From: Rhizobium sp. 18065
GTDB lineage: Bacteria; Pseudomonadota; Alphaproteobacteria; Rhizobiales; Rhizobiaceae
Assembly (NCBI RefSeq): GCF_902706095.1
Contig: NZ_CACSJP010000006.1
Coordinates: 248,001 to 312,000, forward strand
Direction: 5' to 3'
DNA length: 64,000 nucleotides
Numbering within the stretch: the stretch's first letter is position 1; each line of letters opens with the position of its first letter. Under the pieces are notes generated by a model. That model saw only the letters and a list, made by a program, of their open reading frames with translations, made no database searches and was not told the origin of the DNA. A program made the translations under genes and the position numbers. This document shows positions 47,390-57,839 of this stretch, piece after piece.

Positions 47390-47545
47390 CGTCGCTCCTT
47401 GTCAGTTTGCACCCGGGCCTGCAACAGACGGTGACCGCTGGCCAGGCGGTTCCGTCAAAAAATGGATCACTCAATCTCGTCTCGAGATCCGGGCGGCCGG
47501 CCGGTTTGCCGGGTGCGCGGGTCAAGACCATCCTCTTGAGAACCC

Positions 47546-47583
47546 ATTACCCAGGAACCGTTTTCATACGGTTCCTGGGTAAT
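47546..47583 (-). other. Perfect 16-bp hairpin between rplL and rpoB
   Basis: ATTACCCAGGAACCGT and ACGGTTCCTGGGTAAT pair without mismatch around a six-base loop. Position resembles the RNase III processing site/attenuator in the E. coli rplL-rpoB spacer. No T-run follows, favouring processing. Function inferred. Confidence 0.7.
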
Positions 47584-47637
47584 ATGTTCGGAGGAAACCG
47601 GCGAGAGAAGGAAACCTTCTCCCGCCGCATTCCGATA

Positions 47638-48012
47638 TTACTTAACGTCGACCTTAGCGCCGGCGTCTTCAAGCTTCTTCTTGAGGTCAGCAGCTTCAGC
47701 CTTCGAAACAGCTTCCTTGACAGCCTTCGGAGCGCCTTCAACGAGGTCCTTGGCTTCCTTCAGGCCGAGACCTGTGATAGCGCGGACTTCCTTGATGACG
47801 TTGATCTTGTTTGCGCCGGCATCCGTGAGGATGACGTCAAACTCGGTCTTTTCTTCTTCAACAACAGCAGCAGCGCCGCCGCCAGCAGCAGCAACAGCTA
47901 CAGGAGCAGCTGCAGAAACGCCCCACTTTTCTTCGAGCAGCTTGGAAAGCTCAGCAGCTTCCAGAACGGTCAGAGCCGAGAGGTCGTCAACGATCTTTGC
48001 GAGATCAGCCAT
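47638..48012 (-). CDS. rplL: 50S ribosomal protein L7/L12 (bL12)
   Basis: 124 residues. N-terminal dimerisation helices ([20 protein letters not shown]), Ala/Gly-rich hinge (about 35-50) and C-terminal factor-binding domain ([20 protein letters not shown]). It forms the stalk that recruits elongation factors. 68 bases after rplJ. Confidence 0.98.
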   Translation of the reverse strand: MADLAKIVDDLSALTVLEAAELSKLLEEKWGVSAAAPVAVAAAGGGAAAVVEEEKTEFDVILTDAGANKINVIKEVRAITGLGLKEAKDLVEGAPKAVKEAVSKAEAADLKKKLEDAGAKVDVK

Positions 48013-48080
48013 TTTACTATTTCCTTATAGATGTTCGGTTCGAAACGAACGAGTTAGGGTATGAACAGCGAAAAACCGCC

Positions 48081-48599
48081 TTACGCGGCTTCGTCCTTCT
48101 TTGCATAGGCCGCAAACACGCGGGCAAGCTGAGCTGCCGGTGCCTGTACCACACCTGCGATACGCGTAGCCGGTGTCTGGATCATGCCCAGCAGCTTCGC
48201 ACGCAGCTCGTCCAGCGAAGGCAGGGTCGCAAGCGACTTGACTGCATCGGCGGTGAGCGTGGTTGTTCCCATGGCGCCACCGAGAACAACGATCTTGTCG
48301 TTGGTCTTGGCGAAATCCATGACGACCTTCGGAGCCGTGATCGGATCATTGCTGAATGCAATCAGCGTCTGACCCTTGAAGAGATCGGTGATCCCTTCGG
48401 CTTCCGTGCCCTGAAGAGCGATCTTGGCCAGGCGGTTCTTCGCGACTTTGACGGTGCCGCCAGCAGCACGCATTTTTGAACGGAAGTCGTTCATCTGCGC
48501 AACCGTGACACCAGCATAGTGGGCCACAACAACCGAACCGGAAGCCTTGAAGACTTCGTTCAGTTCTGTGACGAATTCGCGTTTTTCCGCTCTTTCCAC
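48081..48599 (-). CDS. rplJ: 50S ribosomal protein L10 (uL10)
   Basis: 172 residues starting at GTG 48599 with GGAG 8 bases before it ([20 protein letters not shown]). The frame extends 40 codons upstream through the leader, but without homology. The C-terminal helix binds L12 dimers. L10(L12) binding to its own leader controls translation in E. coli; the 342-base spacer upstream could hold the equivalent. Confidence 0.97.
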   Translation of the reverse strand: MERAEKREFVTELNEVFKASGSVVVAHYAGVTVAQMNDFRSKMRAAGGTVKVAKNRLAKIALQGTEAEGITDLFKGQTLIAFSNDPITAPKVVMDFAKTNDKIVVLGGAMGTTTLTADAVKSLATLPSLDELRAKLLGMIQTPATRIAGVVQAPAAQLARVFAAYAKKDEAA

Positions 48600-48941
48600 T
48601 GTCTGTCTCCAGTTGATGAGACCGCAATCTGCAGGCCTCACCGGGTTTGCCTTTTGCCTCAAGGGATCCAACTCATCAGATCCCGAGCGACGCTTGAGGA
48701 TCCTGCCCCCTCGCATCAAAGCTTTGCTTCAATGCCAAGGCGAATAAGGCTCGAACCGAACTTCAAGACGTCTACAGACGTTTAAAATCGGGTCTTACCC
48801 CGTCTCATGCAGGTGAATATTAAGGCCACGAGGGCCACCCACAATCTCGGACAGGAGTGTCTGGTTTTAACGCCAGACATTCCCGGCCCCGAAAGGCCGG
48901 AAACTTGATTGACCGGGGCGCGAAGCCCCGGCCGAAATGGA
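48600..48941 (-). promoter_or_regulatory. rplA-rplJ spacer, candidate L10 leader
   Basis: 342 bases without a gene. Immediately after rplA are hairpins CCGGGG/CCCCGG (48913-48932), CCGGCC/GGCCGG (48883-48900) and GTCTGG/CCAGAC (48859-48878), then about 250 bases leading to the rplJ GTG. Location matches the L10 autoregulatory leader; I could not verify the kink-turn consensus by eye. Confidence 0.45.
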
Positions 48942-49637
48942 TTAAACCGTAACCGTCGAAGGATCGATCTTGACGCCCGGACCCATGGTCGAGGAGATCG
49001 CTACGCGCTTGACGTAGTTACCCTTGGCGCCAGCCGGCTTTGCCTTGACGACGGCGTCAGCAAAGGCCTTGATGTTTTCTTCGAGCGCCTTGGCGTCGAA
49101 GGAAGCCTTGCCGATACCGGCATGGATGATACCAGCCTTCTCGACGCGGAACTCGACAGCACCGCCCTTGGAAGCCTTGACGGCGCCAGCGACGTCCATG
49201 GTCACAGTGCCGACCTTCGGGTTCGGCATCATGCCACGCGGGCCGAGAACCTTACCGAGACGACCGACGAGCGGCATCATGTCCGGGGTTGCGATGCAAC
49301 GATCGAAATCGATCTTGCCACCCTGGACGATTTCGACGAGATCTTCAGCGCCGACGATGTCTGCGCCAGCAGCCTTGGCTTCATCAGCCTTGGCGCCACG
49401 TGCGAAGACAGCAACGCGAACGTCGCGGCCGGTGCCGTTCGGCAGGTTGACAACGCCACGAACCATCTGGTCGGCGTGACGCGGGTCAACGCCGAGGTTC
49501 ATTGCGATTTCGACGGTTTCGTCGAACTTGGCAACCGCACGTTCCTTGACCATCGAGATGGCGTCGGAAAGAGCAACGAGTTTGGTCGGATCTACGCCTT
49601 CGCGGATCTTCTGAATACGCTTTGCAAGCTTTGCCAT
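48942..49637 (-). CDS. rplA: 50S ribosomal protein L1 (uL1)
   Basis: 231 residues from ATG 49637. The signature [20 protein letters not shown] is intact, as is [20 protein letters not shown]. It forms the L1 stalk and in E. coli represses rplKA. The in-frame upstream 21 codons overlap rplK and are not conserved. One base separates it from rplK. Confidence 0.98.
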   Translation of the reverse strand: MAKLAKRIQKIREGVDPTKLVALSDAISMVKERAVAKFDETVEIAMNLGVDPRHADQMVRGVVNLPNGTGRDVRVAVFARGAKADEAKAAGADIVGAEDLVEIVQGGKIDFDRCIATPDMMPLVGRLGKVLGPRGMMPNPKVGTVTMDVAGAVKASKGGAVEFRVEKAGIIHAGIGKASFDAKALEENIKAFADAVVKAKPAGAKGNYVKRVAISSTMGPGVKIDPSTVTV

Positions 49638-49638
49638 G

Positions 49639-50070
49639 TTAAGCCACCACTTCCAGGCCCATGGAGCGGGCAGAGCCCTCGACCATTGCCATTGCGCCAT
49701 CGACGTCGGCTGCGTTCAGATCCTTCATCTTACCTTCGGCGATCGTACGGACCTGAGCCTTGGTGATGGTACCGATCTTTGCACCCTTGCCCGGTGTCTT
49801 CGAACCGGAGGTGATCTTTGCTTCCTTCTTCAGCCAGTAGGTAACCGGCGGCTGCTTCATGACGAAGGTGAAGGACTTGTCCTGGTAATAGGTAATGACG
49901 ACCGGGATCGGCATGCCCTTTTCCATTTCCTGCGTGGCGGCATTGAACGCCTTGCAGAATTCCATGATGTTAACGCCACGCTGACCAAGCGCCGGGCCGA
50001 TTGGCGGGGACGGGTTAGCCGATCCTGCCTTGACCTGAAGCTTGAGCTGGCCTGCAACTTTCTTAGCCAT
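49639..50070 (-). CDS. rplK: 50S ribosomal protein L11 (uL11)
   Basis: 143 residues. [20 protein letters not shown] at the N-terminus holds the proline-rich thiostrepton/factor-binding surface; [20 protein letters not shown] follows. 148 bases after nusG; its short hairpin GGGGAG/CTCCCC (50196-50211 region) may be a leader element. Confidence 0.98.
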   Translation of the reverse strand: MAKKVAGQLKLQVKAGSANPSPPIGPALGQRGVNIMEFCKAFNAATQEMEKGMPIPVVITYYQDKSFTFVMKQPPVTYWLKKEAKITSGSKTPGKGAKIGTITKAQVRTIAEGKMKDLNAADVDGAMAMVEGSARSMGLEVVA

Positions 50071-50218
50071 ATCTCTCTGCCTTTCATAAGGAACCGATTT
50101 CCCGGCTCCGGTGTGCCGGTTTTATCCGGCGGCTGCGGTTGCGTGGTACGTCTGGTCAGTCCGGCTTAGAGACTGCCATCCTCCCACGCGGTTCGGGGAG
50201 TTGCCTCCCCTTCTCCAC

Positions 50219-50749
50219 TCAGACCTTTTCGACCTGAGCGTATTCGAGTTCGACCGGGGTCGCGCGGCCGAAGATGGAGACTTCCACCTTGAGGCGCGAA
50301 CGCTCTTCATCGACATCCTGAACAACGCCGTTGAACGAGGCGAAGGGACCGTCGGAGACGCGAACCTGCTCGCCGATCTCGAAGGTAACGGAAGACTTCG
50401 GACGCTCGACACCTTCCTGGACCTGGCCCAAGATACGCTCGGCTTCGAAATCAGGGATCGGAACCGGCTTGTTGTCGGAACCGAGGAAACCCGTAACCTT
50501 CGGGGTATTCTTGATCAGGTGATAGGCTTCGTCCGTCAGATTCGCCCGGACCATGACATAGCCAGGAAAGAACTTGCGTTCACTATCAACCTTGCGGCCG
50601 CGACGAACCTCGACGACCTTTTCGGTCGGCACGAGGATCTTTTCGAACAAGTGAGTGAGACCCTTCTGACGGGCCTTGTTCTCGATGTCCTCAGCGACCT
50701 TCTTTTCAAAATTCGAGTATGCGTGGACGATATACCAACGTGCCGCCAT
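50219..50749 (-). CDS. nusG: Transcription termination/antitermination factor NusG
   Basis: 176 residues. NGN domain starts MAARWYIVHAYSNFEKKVAE and contains FFPGYVMVRANL; a KOW domain follows (VRVSDGPFASFNGVVQDVDE). It binds RNA polymerase and bridges to Rho or S10. 17 bases after secE. Confidence 0.98.
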   Translation of the reverse strand: MAARWYIVHAYSNFEKKVAEDIENKARQKGLTHLFEKILVPTEKVVEVRRGRKVDSERKFFPGYVMVRANLTDEAYHLIKNTPKVTGFLGSDNKPVPIPDFEAERILGQVQEGVERPKSSVTFEIGEQVRVSDGPFASFNGVVQDVDEERSRLKVEVSIFGRATPVELEYAQVEKV

Positions 50750-50766
50750 GTCCGTCTCCGTCCGTT

Positions 50767-50967
50767 TTAGTTGCCGAGGCTCAGCACAAGGCTGAGAAGC
50801 CAGCCAATGAGCTGGTCAGCGCCGAAGAAAAACAGCGCGGCGAAAACGACCATCGCCAGAACCATGAGCGTCGAAATCACGGTCTCGCGGCGCGAAGGCC
50901 ACGTGACTTTGGACGTCTCGGAGCGCACCTGCTGCAGAAACGCGAATGGATTAGACTTGGATGCCAT
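50767..50967 (-). CDS. secE: Protein translocase subunit SecE
   Basis: 66 residues, the short single-helix form (TM about 33-55). VRSETSKVTWPSRRETVIST carries the conserved amphipathic helix and W-P pair. Partner of SecY at 21826. It lies between tRNA-Trp and nusG, the usual arrangement. Confidence 0.95.
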   Translation of the reverse strand: MASKSNPFAFLQQVRSETSKVTWPSRRETVISTLMVLAMVVFAALFFFGADQLIGWLLSLVLSLGN

Positions 50968-51150
50968 TTAATGCCCACGCATTTACGGCGCGTAAAGCTG
51001 AATATCTCAGCCCCACGCACCGCGTGTCTGTTTGAACCCTACATAAAGACCGATTCCCTTTTTCACAAGAGGGAAACGGACCTTCAGCAACTTTTTGGCT
51101 TACGCCATCAATCATAGCACGTCGCGAAGCTATGCGCGCCGTGCTGAAAA

Positions 51151-51226
<76 letters not shown>

Positions 51227-51893
51227 AAGCCGTCCTGCGGATTGAACATAACCGTTCTGTCCGAGGCATGGCGCACCCTTTAAGACGGCAAACTCCGATT
51301 GGCAAGAGGCTTTTTATGCCTTTTCGACAAAGCCCCCCCACTTCGCGCGCCACAATCACCACCGAATCCGGCCTGCACCGGTCCGGCGGCTGAAACGCAC
51401 ACGCATGGTTGACCAGCATGTCGCGACCGAGACCCGCTCCAGATCCGCCTCAGCACCGCCGTGAGTCGTATTGCCGCCTGTGCCGCAGCACCGGTCGCCG
51501 TCAAAATTTGATTCGAAGGCACCGCCCCACGCCCTCGCCTGCCGAATTCAAAAAACCACGCGAAGCGGAGAAACGCAACTGAGCCGAGGCACCAGCTGCT
51601 CGCCGACGTCGCCACCGCCCCAAGCCCAAGCCCAAGCCCGCAGCCTGCAGCCTGCGCAAACGGAGGCTTTTTTCGCCATCCATAATACTACTAAGACAAT
51701 TAGATTATTTCCTAAATATCTACCAGATGGTGAAAATTGCACCCTATGGAGCGTTACCCACAGCATCGATGTCGTGGCTTTTCCGCGATCGTCCGCCTGC
51801 CCGGCGCGCGAACATGAGGCTCGCTTGCCTGCACGGCGCAATTGGCGAATAGTGAACGAATCCGATGCCCGATTGCCTGCGATGGGAGCCTTC
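51227..51893. other. Intergenic region between tRNA-Trp and pentapeptide gene
   Basis: 667 bases without a supported gene. Codon-like frames here are Pro/Arg/Ser rich. Notable items are a short CCCAAG hexamer tandem (51616-51636) and an AT-rich stretch (51683-51745) that may carry the promoter of the plus-strand gene at 51894. Confidence 0.5.
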
Positions 51894-52277
51894 ATGATCC
51901 GTATCCACAATGCCGCCCTGCCCGCCTCGGAATTCGAAGACGCCAATCTCAGCGGGTCACGGTTCATCGACGTCAATCTGGAAGAAGCCGTGTTCAGCGA
52001 CGTCAATCTCGACAATGTACTGATCAGCGATGCACGGGCCTATCATGCGACATTCCGCAAGACGTCGATGGAAAGCGCCACGTTCGAGAATATCGACATG
52101 CGCTCGGCGGCGCTGCGACATGTCGATCTTGATGGAGCCTCCATCCGTTTCGCCAGCCTGGTCAACCTGTCGATCGCCGAATGCGATGTCAGGGGCATGA
52201 GCATCAACGGCTATCTGGTCACGGATCTGCTGAAGCTGGTGGAGATGTCGCAGTCAGGAACTGAGGCAGACGAATAG
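51894..52277 (+). CDS. Pentapeptide-repeat protein
   Basis: 127 residues, with about twelve A(D/N)LxX-like repeats (ANLSGSRFIDVNLEEAVFSD) forming a right-handed quadrilateral beta-helix, then a helical C-terminus (VTDLLKLVEMSQ). GGGAG is 6 bases before ATG 51894; the frame is open far upstream but non-homologous. No signal peptide. Some members mimic DNA and protect gyrase; nothing here supports that specifically. It stands opposite to and converges with the second tuf gene. Confidence 0.8.
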   Translation: MIRIHNAALPASEFEDANLSGSRFIDVNLEEAVFSDVNLDNVLISDARAYHATFRKTSMESATFENIDMRSAALRHVDLDGASIRFASLVNLSIAECDVRGMSINGYLVTDLLKLVEMSQSGTEADE

Positions 52278-52410
52278 CTGCAGGACTTGGTTAGACGTTC
52301 GCGCAGGGACGCATTGGCTTCCAATCGGCATTTTGATCGTTGCGACCATCCGCTGAAACACGCGTAGCCCAGAGGCGGCAATTTGCTCCGCCAAACCCAT
52401 GGCCAAAACG

Positions 52411-52438
52411 AAAAAAGCCCCGCCGTTGCCGGCGAGGC
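52411..52438 (-). terminator. Terminator after the second tuf gene
   Basis: GCCTCGCCGG pairs with CCGGCGGGGC-like sequence (one G-T/T-G pair, loop of about 4) then TTTTTT on the minus strand, about 24 bases after the tuf stop. It separates tuf from tRNA-Trp/secE. Confidence 0.9.
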
Positions 52439-52461
52439 TCTTCATTCATTGGGTCAATCGA

Positions 52462-53637
<1,176 letters not shown>

Positions 53638-53857
53638 TTGAATGCTTCCTATGAACGAAAAGGGGTTTCCCCGGGCGAACCGGTTTGGTCCCGCCGTTTA
53701 AGGCTTTCGAGAGGATTGCGCAAGCGTTAAATGCTCGCTGCGGATGGGGGCAAAAAACCGCCAGATCGGGGCGCTCAGCGAAAAACGAAACCATGTTTTC
53801 CGTAACGGAAAGCGAATGGATAAAATCGTTTTATTTCAAGCTGCTGCGTAGAAAACT

Positions 53858-53931
53858 TGGAGCGGGTAACGGGAATCGAACCCGTGTATTCAGCTTGGAA
53901 GGCTGCTGCTCTACCATTGAGCTATACCCGC
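53858..53931 (-). tRNA. trnG: tRNA-Gly (TCC anticodon)
   Basis: 74-nt cloverleaf including CCA: acceptor GCGGGTA/TACCCGC, anticodon TCC in loop CTTCCAA. It is 220 bases upstream of the tuf gene. Confidence 0.97.
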
Positions 53932-53952
53932 AGTGTGTGATCCGAGGACGAA

Positions 53953-54037
53953 TGGTGGAGAGAGTTGGATTTGAACCAACGTAGGCTGAGCCAACGGATT
54001 TACAGTCCGTCCCCTTTAACCACTCGGGCATCTCTCC
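53953..54037 (-). tRNA. trnY: tRNA-Tyr (GTA anticodon)
   Basis: 85-nt class II tRNA with a long variable arm and encoded CCA. Acceptor GGAGAGA/TCTCTCC, anticodon GTA in CTGTAAA. First gene of the transcript. Confidence 0.97.
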
Positions 54038-54114
54038 AGTTTTTCGTCCGGATCAAAGCGACCAAGCTTTTCATTCCAGACCGGTGGAGCGGCGCCCCCT
54101 CGGTCTGCGGCGGG

Positions 54115-54143
54115 TATATGACTGCCCAATTCCCTGATGTCAA
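54115..54143 (-). promoter_or_regulatory. Promoter of the tRNA-Tyr/tRNA-Gly/tuf transcript
   Basis: Minus-strand TTGACA (54143-54138), 17 bases, CATATA (54120-54115), about 78 bases before tRNA-Tyr. Near-perfect consensus, as expected for a stable-RNA promoter. Confidence 0.75.
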
Positions 54144-54245
54144 CACAATGACATAGGAAAAATTCCGAAAAATTTCGGAGCCCCAGAAATGCGCGGTTTT
54201 CGCGTCGGGTCTATCCCCAGATGCATCCGAGCGTTATAAGGCTGC

Positions 54246-55121
54246 ATGGCAAAAGACACTCCCGACGACAAATCCTCCCGCGACACTCACTATGCTACGC
54301 TGCGCCGCCAGGTGCGCGATGCAAAGCGCGAGCGTGGCGAAATTCCAACCCCGCAGCCGCAGAAGCGACGCAAGAGCAATGCCGACTGGACACCGCCGCC
54401 GGTGGCGCCCGACCAGGTGCATCTCTACGGCCTGCATACGGTGCGTGCAGCGCTGGACAATCCCGAGCGCAAGCTGATCAAGCTCTCGGCGACGCAGAAT
54501 GCGCTGGTCCGGCTCGAAATCGAATCGGTGGCCGCCCTCGGCTTCCCGGTCGAGATCGTTACCCCGCAGGATCTCGACAAGATCCTCGGTCCAGAAGCCA
54601 CACACCAGGGCGTGATGCTCGAGACCCGCCCCCTGCCCGTGCGCCGGCTTGAAGCGCTGAAGGAAAGCCCGCTGCTTCTGGTGCTCGACCAGGTGACCGA
54701 CCCGCACAATGTCGGCGCGATCATGCGTTCGGCGGTAGCCTTCGGCGCCGGTGCGGTGATCACCACCATGCGCCACAGCCCGACCGAATCGGGCGTGCTG
54801 GCCAAATCGGCCTCGGGCGCACTGGAAATGATCCCTTATATCCAGATCACCAACCTGTCGGATGCGCTGGCCGAACTGCACAAGCTGGGCTTCTTCTCCA
54901 TCGGGCTTGATTCGGACGGCCCGCAACCGATGGAGAGCACGCTGACGGGCGACAAGATCGCGCTGGTGCTCGGCGCCGAAGGCAAGGGCCTGCGGCAGAA
55001 GACGCGCGATACCGTGTCTGCGCTGGCACGTCTCGACATGCCGGGCGCGATCAAGTCGCTGAACGTCTCCAATGCGGCAGCGATCGCGCTTTATGCCACG
55101 CGCCAGCATCTGGCGAAATGA
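54246..55121 (+). CDS. rlmB: 23S rRNA (guanosine-2'-O)-methyltransferase RlmB
   Basis: 291 residues of the SpoU/TrmH (SPOUT) family. It methylates G2251 of 23S rRNA in E. coli. An N-terminal substrate-binding domain (about 55-130) begins VHLYGLHTVRAALDNPERKL. The catalytic motif 1 is LDQVTDPHNVGAIMRSA; motifs 2 and 3 are LVLGAEGKGLR and LNVSNAAAIALY. The basic N-terminal 50 residues are variable in the family. Divergent from the tRNA-tuf transcript. Confidence 0.95.
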   Translation: MAKDTPDDKSSRDTHYATLRRQVRDAKRERGEIPTPQPQKRRKSNADWTPPPVAPDQVHLYGLHTVRAALDNPERKLIKLSATQNALVRLEIESVAALGFPVEIVTPQDLDKILGPEATHQGVMLETRPLPVRRLEALKESPLLLVLDQVTDPHNVGAIMRSAVAFGAGAVITTMRHSPTESGVLAKSASGALEMIPYIQITNLSDALAELHKLGFFSIGLDSDGPQPMESTLTGDKIALVLGAEGKGLRQKTRDTVSALARLDMPGAIKSLNVSNAAAIALYATRQHLAK

Positions 55122-55335
55122 TTGTCGTCTTCGCCGTTCTCGACGGAACGCTGCTCCATCGCGACAGTCATTCCGTCGAGGCGGCGGATACGAAATCGCG
55201 TTCGCCGGCGAGCGCGGTATTCATCCCCGCGGTATTCATCCCATTGAAGCACCGGTCATGGCGAACCGGAAGCGGGCGCCAAACGCCCTGCCCGACCTAA
55301 ATCATCCAGAAGGCGGTGCGCCTCGCAGCGGACGA

Positions 55336-55845
55336 TCAGAACCGCGACCGCAAACCTGCCGCCAATCCGGGACGGAAGCGGACCGTCGCCAGATAGCCGA
55401 GACCGAGAAAAGCAACCAGCACCAGGCCTTGGGCGATGGCAAACGGCGGCTCCGAGCCGTTCGGCGCCAGAGCGTTCAGCGTCGGCACCTTGAGGAAGGC
55501 CTGCACCACCAGAACGAAGGTGTTCAGATAGAGCGAGACCACCGAACAGATGACAAAAGCCGGCCGCCAGTGGCCCGACAGATGCCCGCGATAGAGGGCA
55601 TAGACGGCGACGATCAGAAACACTGCGGTGATGATGCCAACGCCGATGGCCGGCGTGAACACTGTGTAGGGAAAGAGAAAGCCGGTCACCACCGTTGCAA
55701 TCGTGGTGGCGAGGAAAAGCGCTGTCCATCCGGAGCGCAGTTCGGACCTCAGCCAGCCCTGCAGCGCGACGAAACCCGCCGCGATGCCGATCAAACTGAG
55801 AAGAACGTGAAAAAACGTGAAAGGCGTCATACCGAAGATCATCAT
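55336..55845 (-). CDS. Small integral membrane protein, unknown
   Basis: 169 residues from ATG 55845 (GGAGC 5 bases before). There are four or five membrane segments (about 8-27, 38-58, 60-82, 92-115, 140-160). The TGFLFP and HWRPAFVICSVVSLYLNTF segments resemble a family of hypothetical membrane proteins frequent in rhizobia. No function suggested. The frame continues 68 codons upstream into the PhnA-domain gene, unlikely to be translated. Confidence 0.7.
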   Translation of the reverse strand: MMIFGMTPFTFFHVLLSLIGIAAGFVALQGWLRSELRSGWTALFLATTIATVVTGFLFPYTVFTPAIGVGIITAVFLIVAVYALYRGHLSGHWRPAFVICSVVSLYLNTFVLVVQAFLKVPTLNALAPNGSEPPFAIAQGLVLVAFLGLGYLATVRFRPGLAAGLRSRF

Positions 55846-55972
55846 GAAGCTCCGTGCCAAGATTACCGCCGCTCCATTACGCACGCAATTTTGACGATTG
55901 TCTATTGCAAGACATCGCCCCTGCGTCACGTCTCTCGCAAGATCTTGATGGAGAAACAGGCCCTCTTGATAA

Positions 55973-56185
55973 TCAGGCCTTCTTGAGAAACTCGGTGCGC
56001 AGCACCAGGCCCTTGATCTTGGCATGGCGGCATTCGACTTCATCTTCATTATCGGTCAGGTGAATGCCCTTGATCATCGTGCCGCGCTTTAGCGTCTCGG
56101 ACGTGCCCTTGACCTTGAGATCCTTGACCAGGGTGACGCTGTCGCCCTCATTGAGAACCGTTCCATTTGAATCACGGACTTCCAT
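55973..56185 (-). CDS. PhnA/YjdM C-terminal domain protein
   Basis: 70 residues: EVRDSNGTVLNEGDSVTLVK, then LKRGTMIKGIHLTDN and IKGLVLRTEFLKKA. This is the C-terminal KOW-like domain of YjdM (PhnA family) alone; the N-terminal zinc ribbon is absent, a common rhizobial form. Despite the name, no role in phosphonate use is implied. Confidence 0.88.
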   Translation of the reverse strand: MEVRDSNGTVLNEGDSVTLVKDLKVKGTSETLKRGTMIKGIHLTDNEDEVECRHAKIKGLVLRTEFLKKA

Positions 56186-56461
56186 CAGCCTTGCTCCTGT
56201 ACGAGAAAGCCGGGCTCTAGCATGCCGGTTCGCCAGGCGTATATGACAATTGTCAAGGGATCATGCGGCGGCGACGTGTTGCGGAGGCTTTGCCCGTGCC
56301 AGCGTCGGCGAGCGATGCCAGACCCGACACCATCCCAGTTGCCGCATCCTGTCAAAATTCATTCAAAGATTTATGGTTAACTATTGGTCAACGGAATGCG
56401 TCGTAGACAGGGAACCGAGTGCGGCACGTCGTCGTTTCTGCGAGACCCTGGAGGAAACATC

Positions 56462-56659
56462 ATGCTGGCATTGCTCACCTCACTCCGCATCGCCGAACGC
56501 GCTGTCGCAACGGCCAGTCCCGACACGGGAACATATGCCGATGGCGTGGCCCGCCCGGCCGTCATCGAGCTGCAGGTCCAGGGACGCAGCCAGAAAGCCT
56601 TTGCCCGCGACTACGGCGCCAATCGCCAGATTGCACCAGAATTCATCGGCTACGCCTGA
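56462..56659 (+). CDS. Small protein with strong ribosome site, unknown
   Basis: 65 residues from ATG 56462, preceded by GGAGG at 7 bases. The sequence MLALLTSLRIAERAVATASP followed by YADGVARPAVIELQ is not a signal peptide and matches no family I know. Its coding status rests on the ribosome site and reading frame; it might be a spurious short frame. Confidence 0.45.
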   Translation: MLALLTSLRIAERAVATASPDTGTYADGVARPAVIELQVQGRSQKAFARDYGANRQIAPEFIGYA

Positions 56660-56707
56660 TCTTTCGATCCACGAAAGCGTCACCTTGGCGACAGTCAGCA
56701 GTTTGCT

Positions 56708-57577
56708 TTAAAACTGCATGGAAAAGCCGATCAGGGGGCCGTGCTGGGTCACATCCCACTTGAACGTGTCGCCGGTGAAATCCTCCGTTTCGAAATCCTG
56801 CGAGGTTACCCGGTAGCCGAGGCGCAACACCGTCGGATGATCGAGGACGAAGGTGCGATAGCCTAAAAATGCCTGGGCGCTGTAGGCGATCTTCGAACCT
56901 ATATCGAAACCGCCAATGTCGGCCTCCGCCCACAGGTTCCAGCGTTCATCAAGATCGGCGGTCAATCGGACGCCGACAAATGGATCGGTCCAGGTCGCCT
57001 GCTTGGTCGCCGACAAGCCCAGGGCCTGCACGGTTGCTTCTAGTTTTGTCCAGCGCAGGCCGACCGTCGGCTCCAGGGCAAAAACGCGAGGTTTATCGAA
57101 CACCGTGCGCCCGCCAAGTTCGTGCTCGTAGGCGCGGTAGAATGCGCCGACCGCCAGCGTCGTCGTGGTTATGCCGACAGCCAGCTCATTCGAGAACAGT
57201 TCTTCTTCCTGGCTCGTCTCCGCATACTGGCCGTCGAAGTAGAAGCCAAACTGCCCATTGGTGACTTCGACATTGCCCATGATCGCCAGATCGAGGTGTT
57301 TCAGTGTCTCGGAGAACGGCACATCGACATGCGTATCGAACCCCGCCAGCGACGCGTCGCCGTCCAGCGACAAAGCCCAGACATAAGGACTGACGATCAG
57401 CTTCCAGTCTCCGGGCAGAGCCGAGGCTTTGGCGGCATCGCCGGCTGTGTTGAGCGTGGCCTCCTGTGCTGTTGCCTCCTGTGCTTTGACCTCCTGTGCT
57501 TTGATTGGCGCCCCGAGCAACAGCAGGGCGGCAACGCAGGCAAGAGCACGAGACAAATTGGCGATACACCTGAACAC
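56708..57577 (-). CDS. Outer-membrane beta-barrel protein
   Basis: 289 residues from GTG 57577 (GGAGG 8 bases upstream). Signal peptide of about 27 residues (ACVAALLLLGAPIKAQ), then a short AQE-repeat linker, then a series of amphipathic strands (YVWALSLDGDA, FGFYFDGQYAE, WNLWAEADIGG, RLGYRVTSQDF) and a C-terminal Phe (GFSMQF) expected for BAM recognition. The exact family is uncertain. An earlier in-frame ATG (57730) would add 51 residues including another hydrophobic stretch, less likely. Confidence 0.75.
   Translation of the reverse strand: MFRCIANLSRALACVAALLLLGAPIKAQEVKAQEATAQEATLNTAGDAAKASALPGDWKLIVSPYVWALSLDGDASLAGFDTHVDVPFSETLKHLDLAIMGNVEVTNGQFGFYFDGQYAETSQEEELFSNELAVGITTTTLAVGAFYRAYEHELGGRTVFDKPRVFALEPTVGLRWTKLEATVQALGLSATKQATWTDPFVGVRLTADLDERWNLWAEADIGGFDIGSKIAYSAQAFLGYRTFVLDHPTVLRLGYRVTSQDFETEDFTGDTFKWDVTQHGPLIGFSMQF
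57460..57504. repeat. Three 15-bp tandem repeats inside the barrel gene
   Basis: CCTCCTGTGCTTTGA-type units at 57460, 57475 and 57490 (the first with GTTG at its end). They encode the QEVKAQEATAQEA linker just after the signal peptide. Copy number could vary by slippage in frame. Confidence 0.75.
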
Positions 57578-57839
57578 AAGCCTAACCTCCCGATGAAACC
57601 GCGGCCAGTACAGGTCACCGCGGGCGACCTGCATTACATCGGTCCCGATCCTGAACACTAATTCGAGAAAATCAATCGCAACGGACAACAATAATAAAGA
57701 TGAAAATATAATTTTATTTTTTGACAACAATCAAAAGACAGACGCAAATACACTCCGTCATTTATTGGATTGAAGACAAAAACAATATTGATATCATGCC
57801 GGGAAACCGGAGTAGTTCACGGTCCATAGGGGTGTCGAC

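Noticed and set aside
55973..56185. Phosphonate-utilisation gene
   Set aside because: Only the PhnA/YjdM C-terminal domain is present and there are no phn genes nearby; the name is historical.
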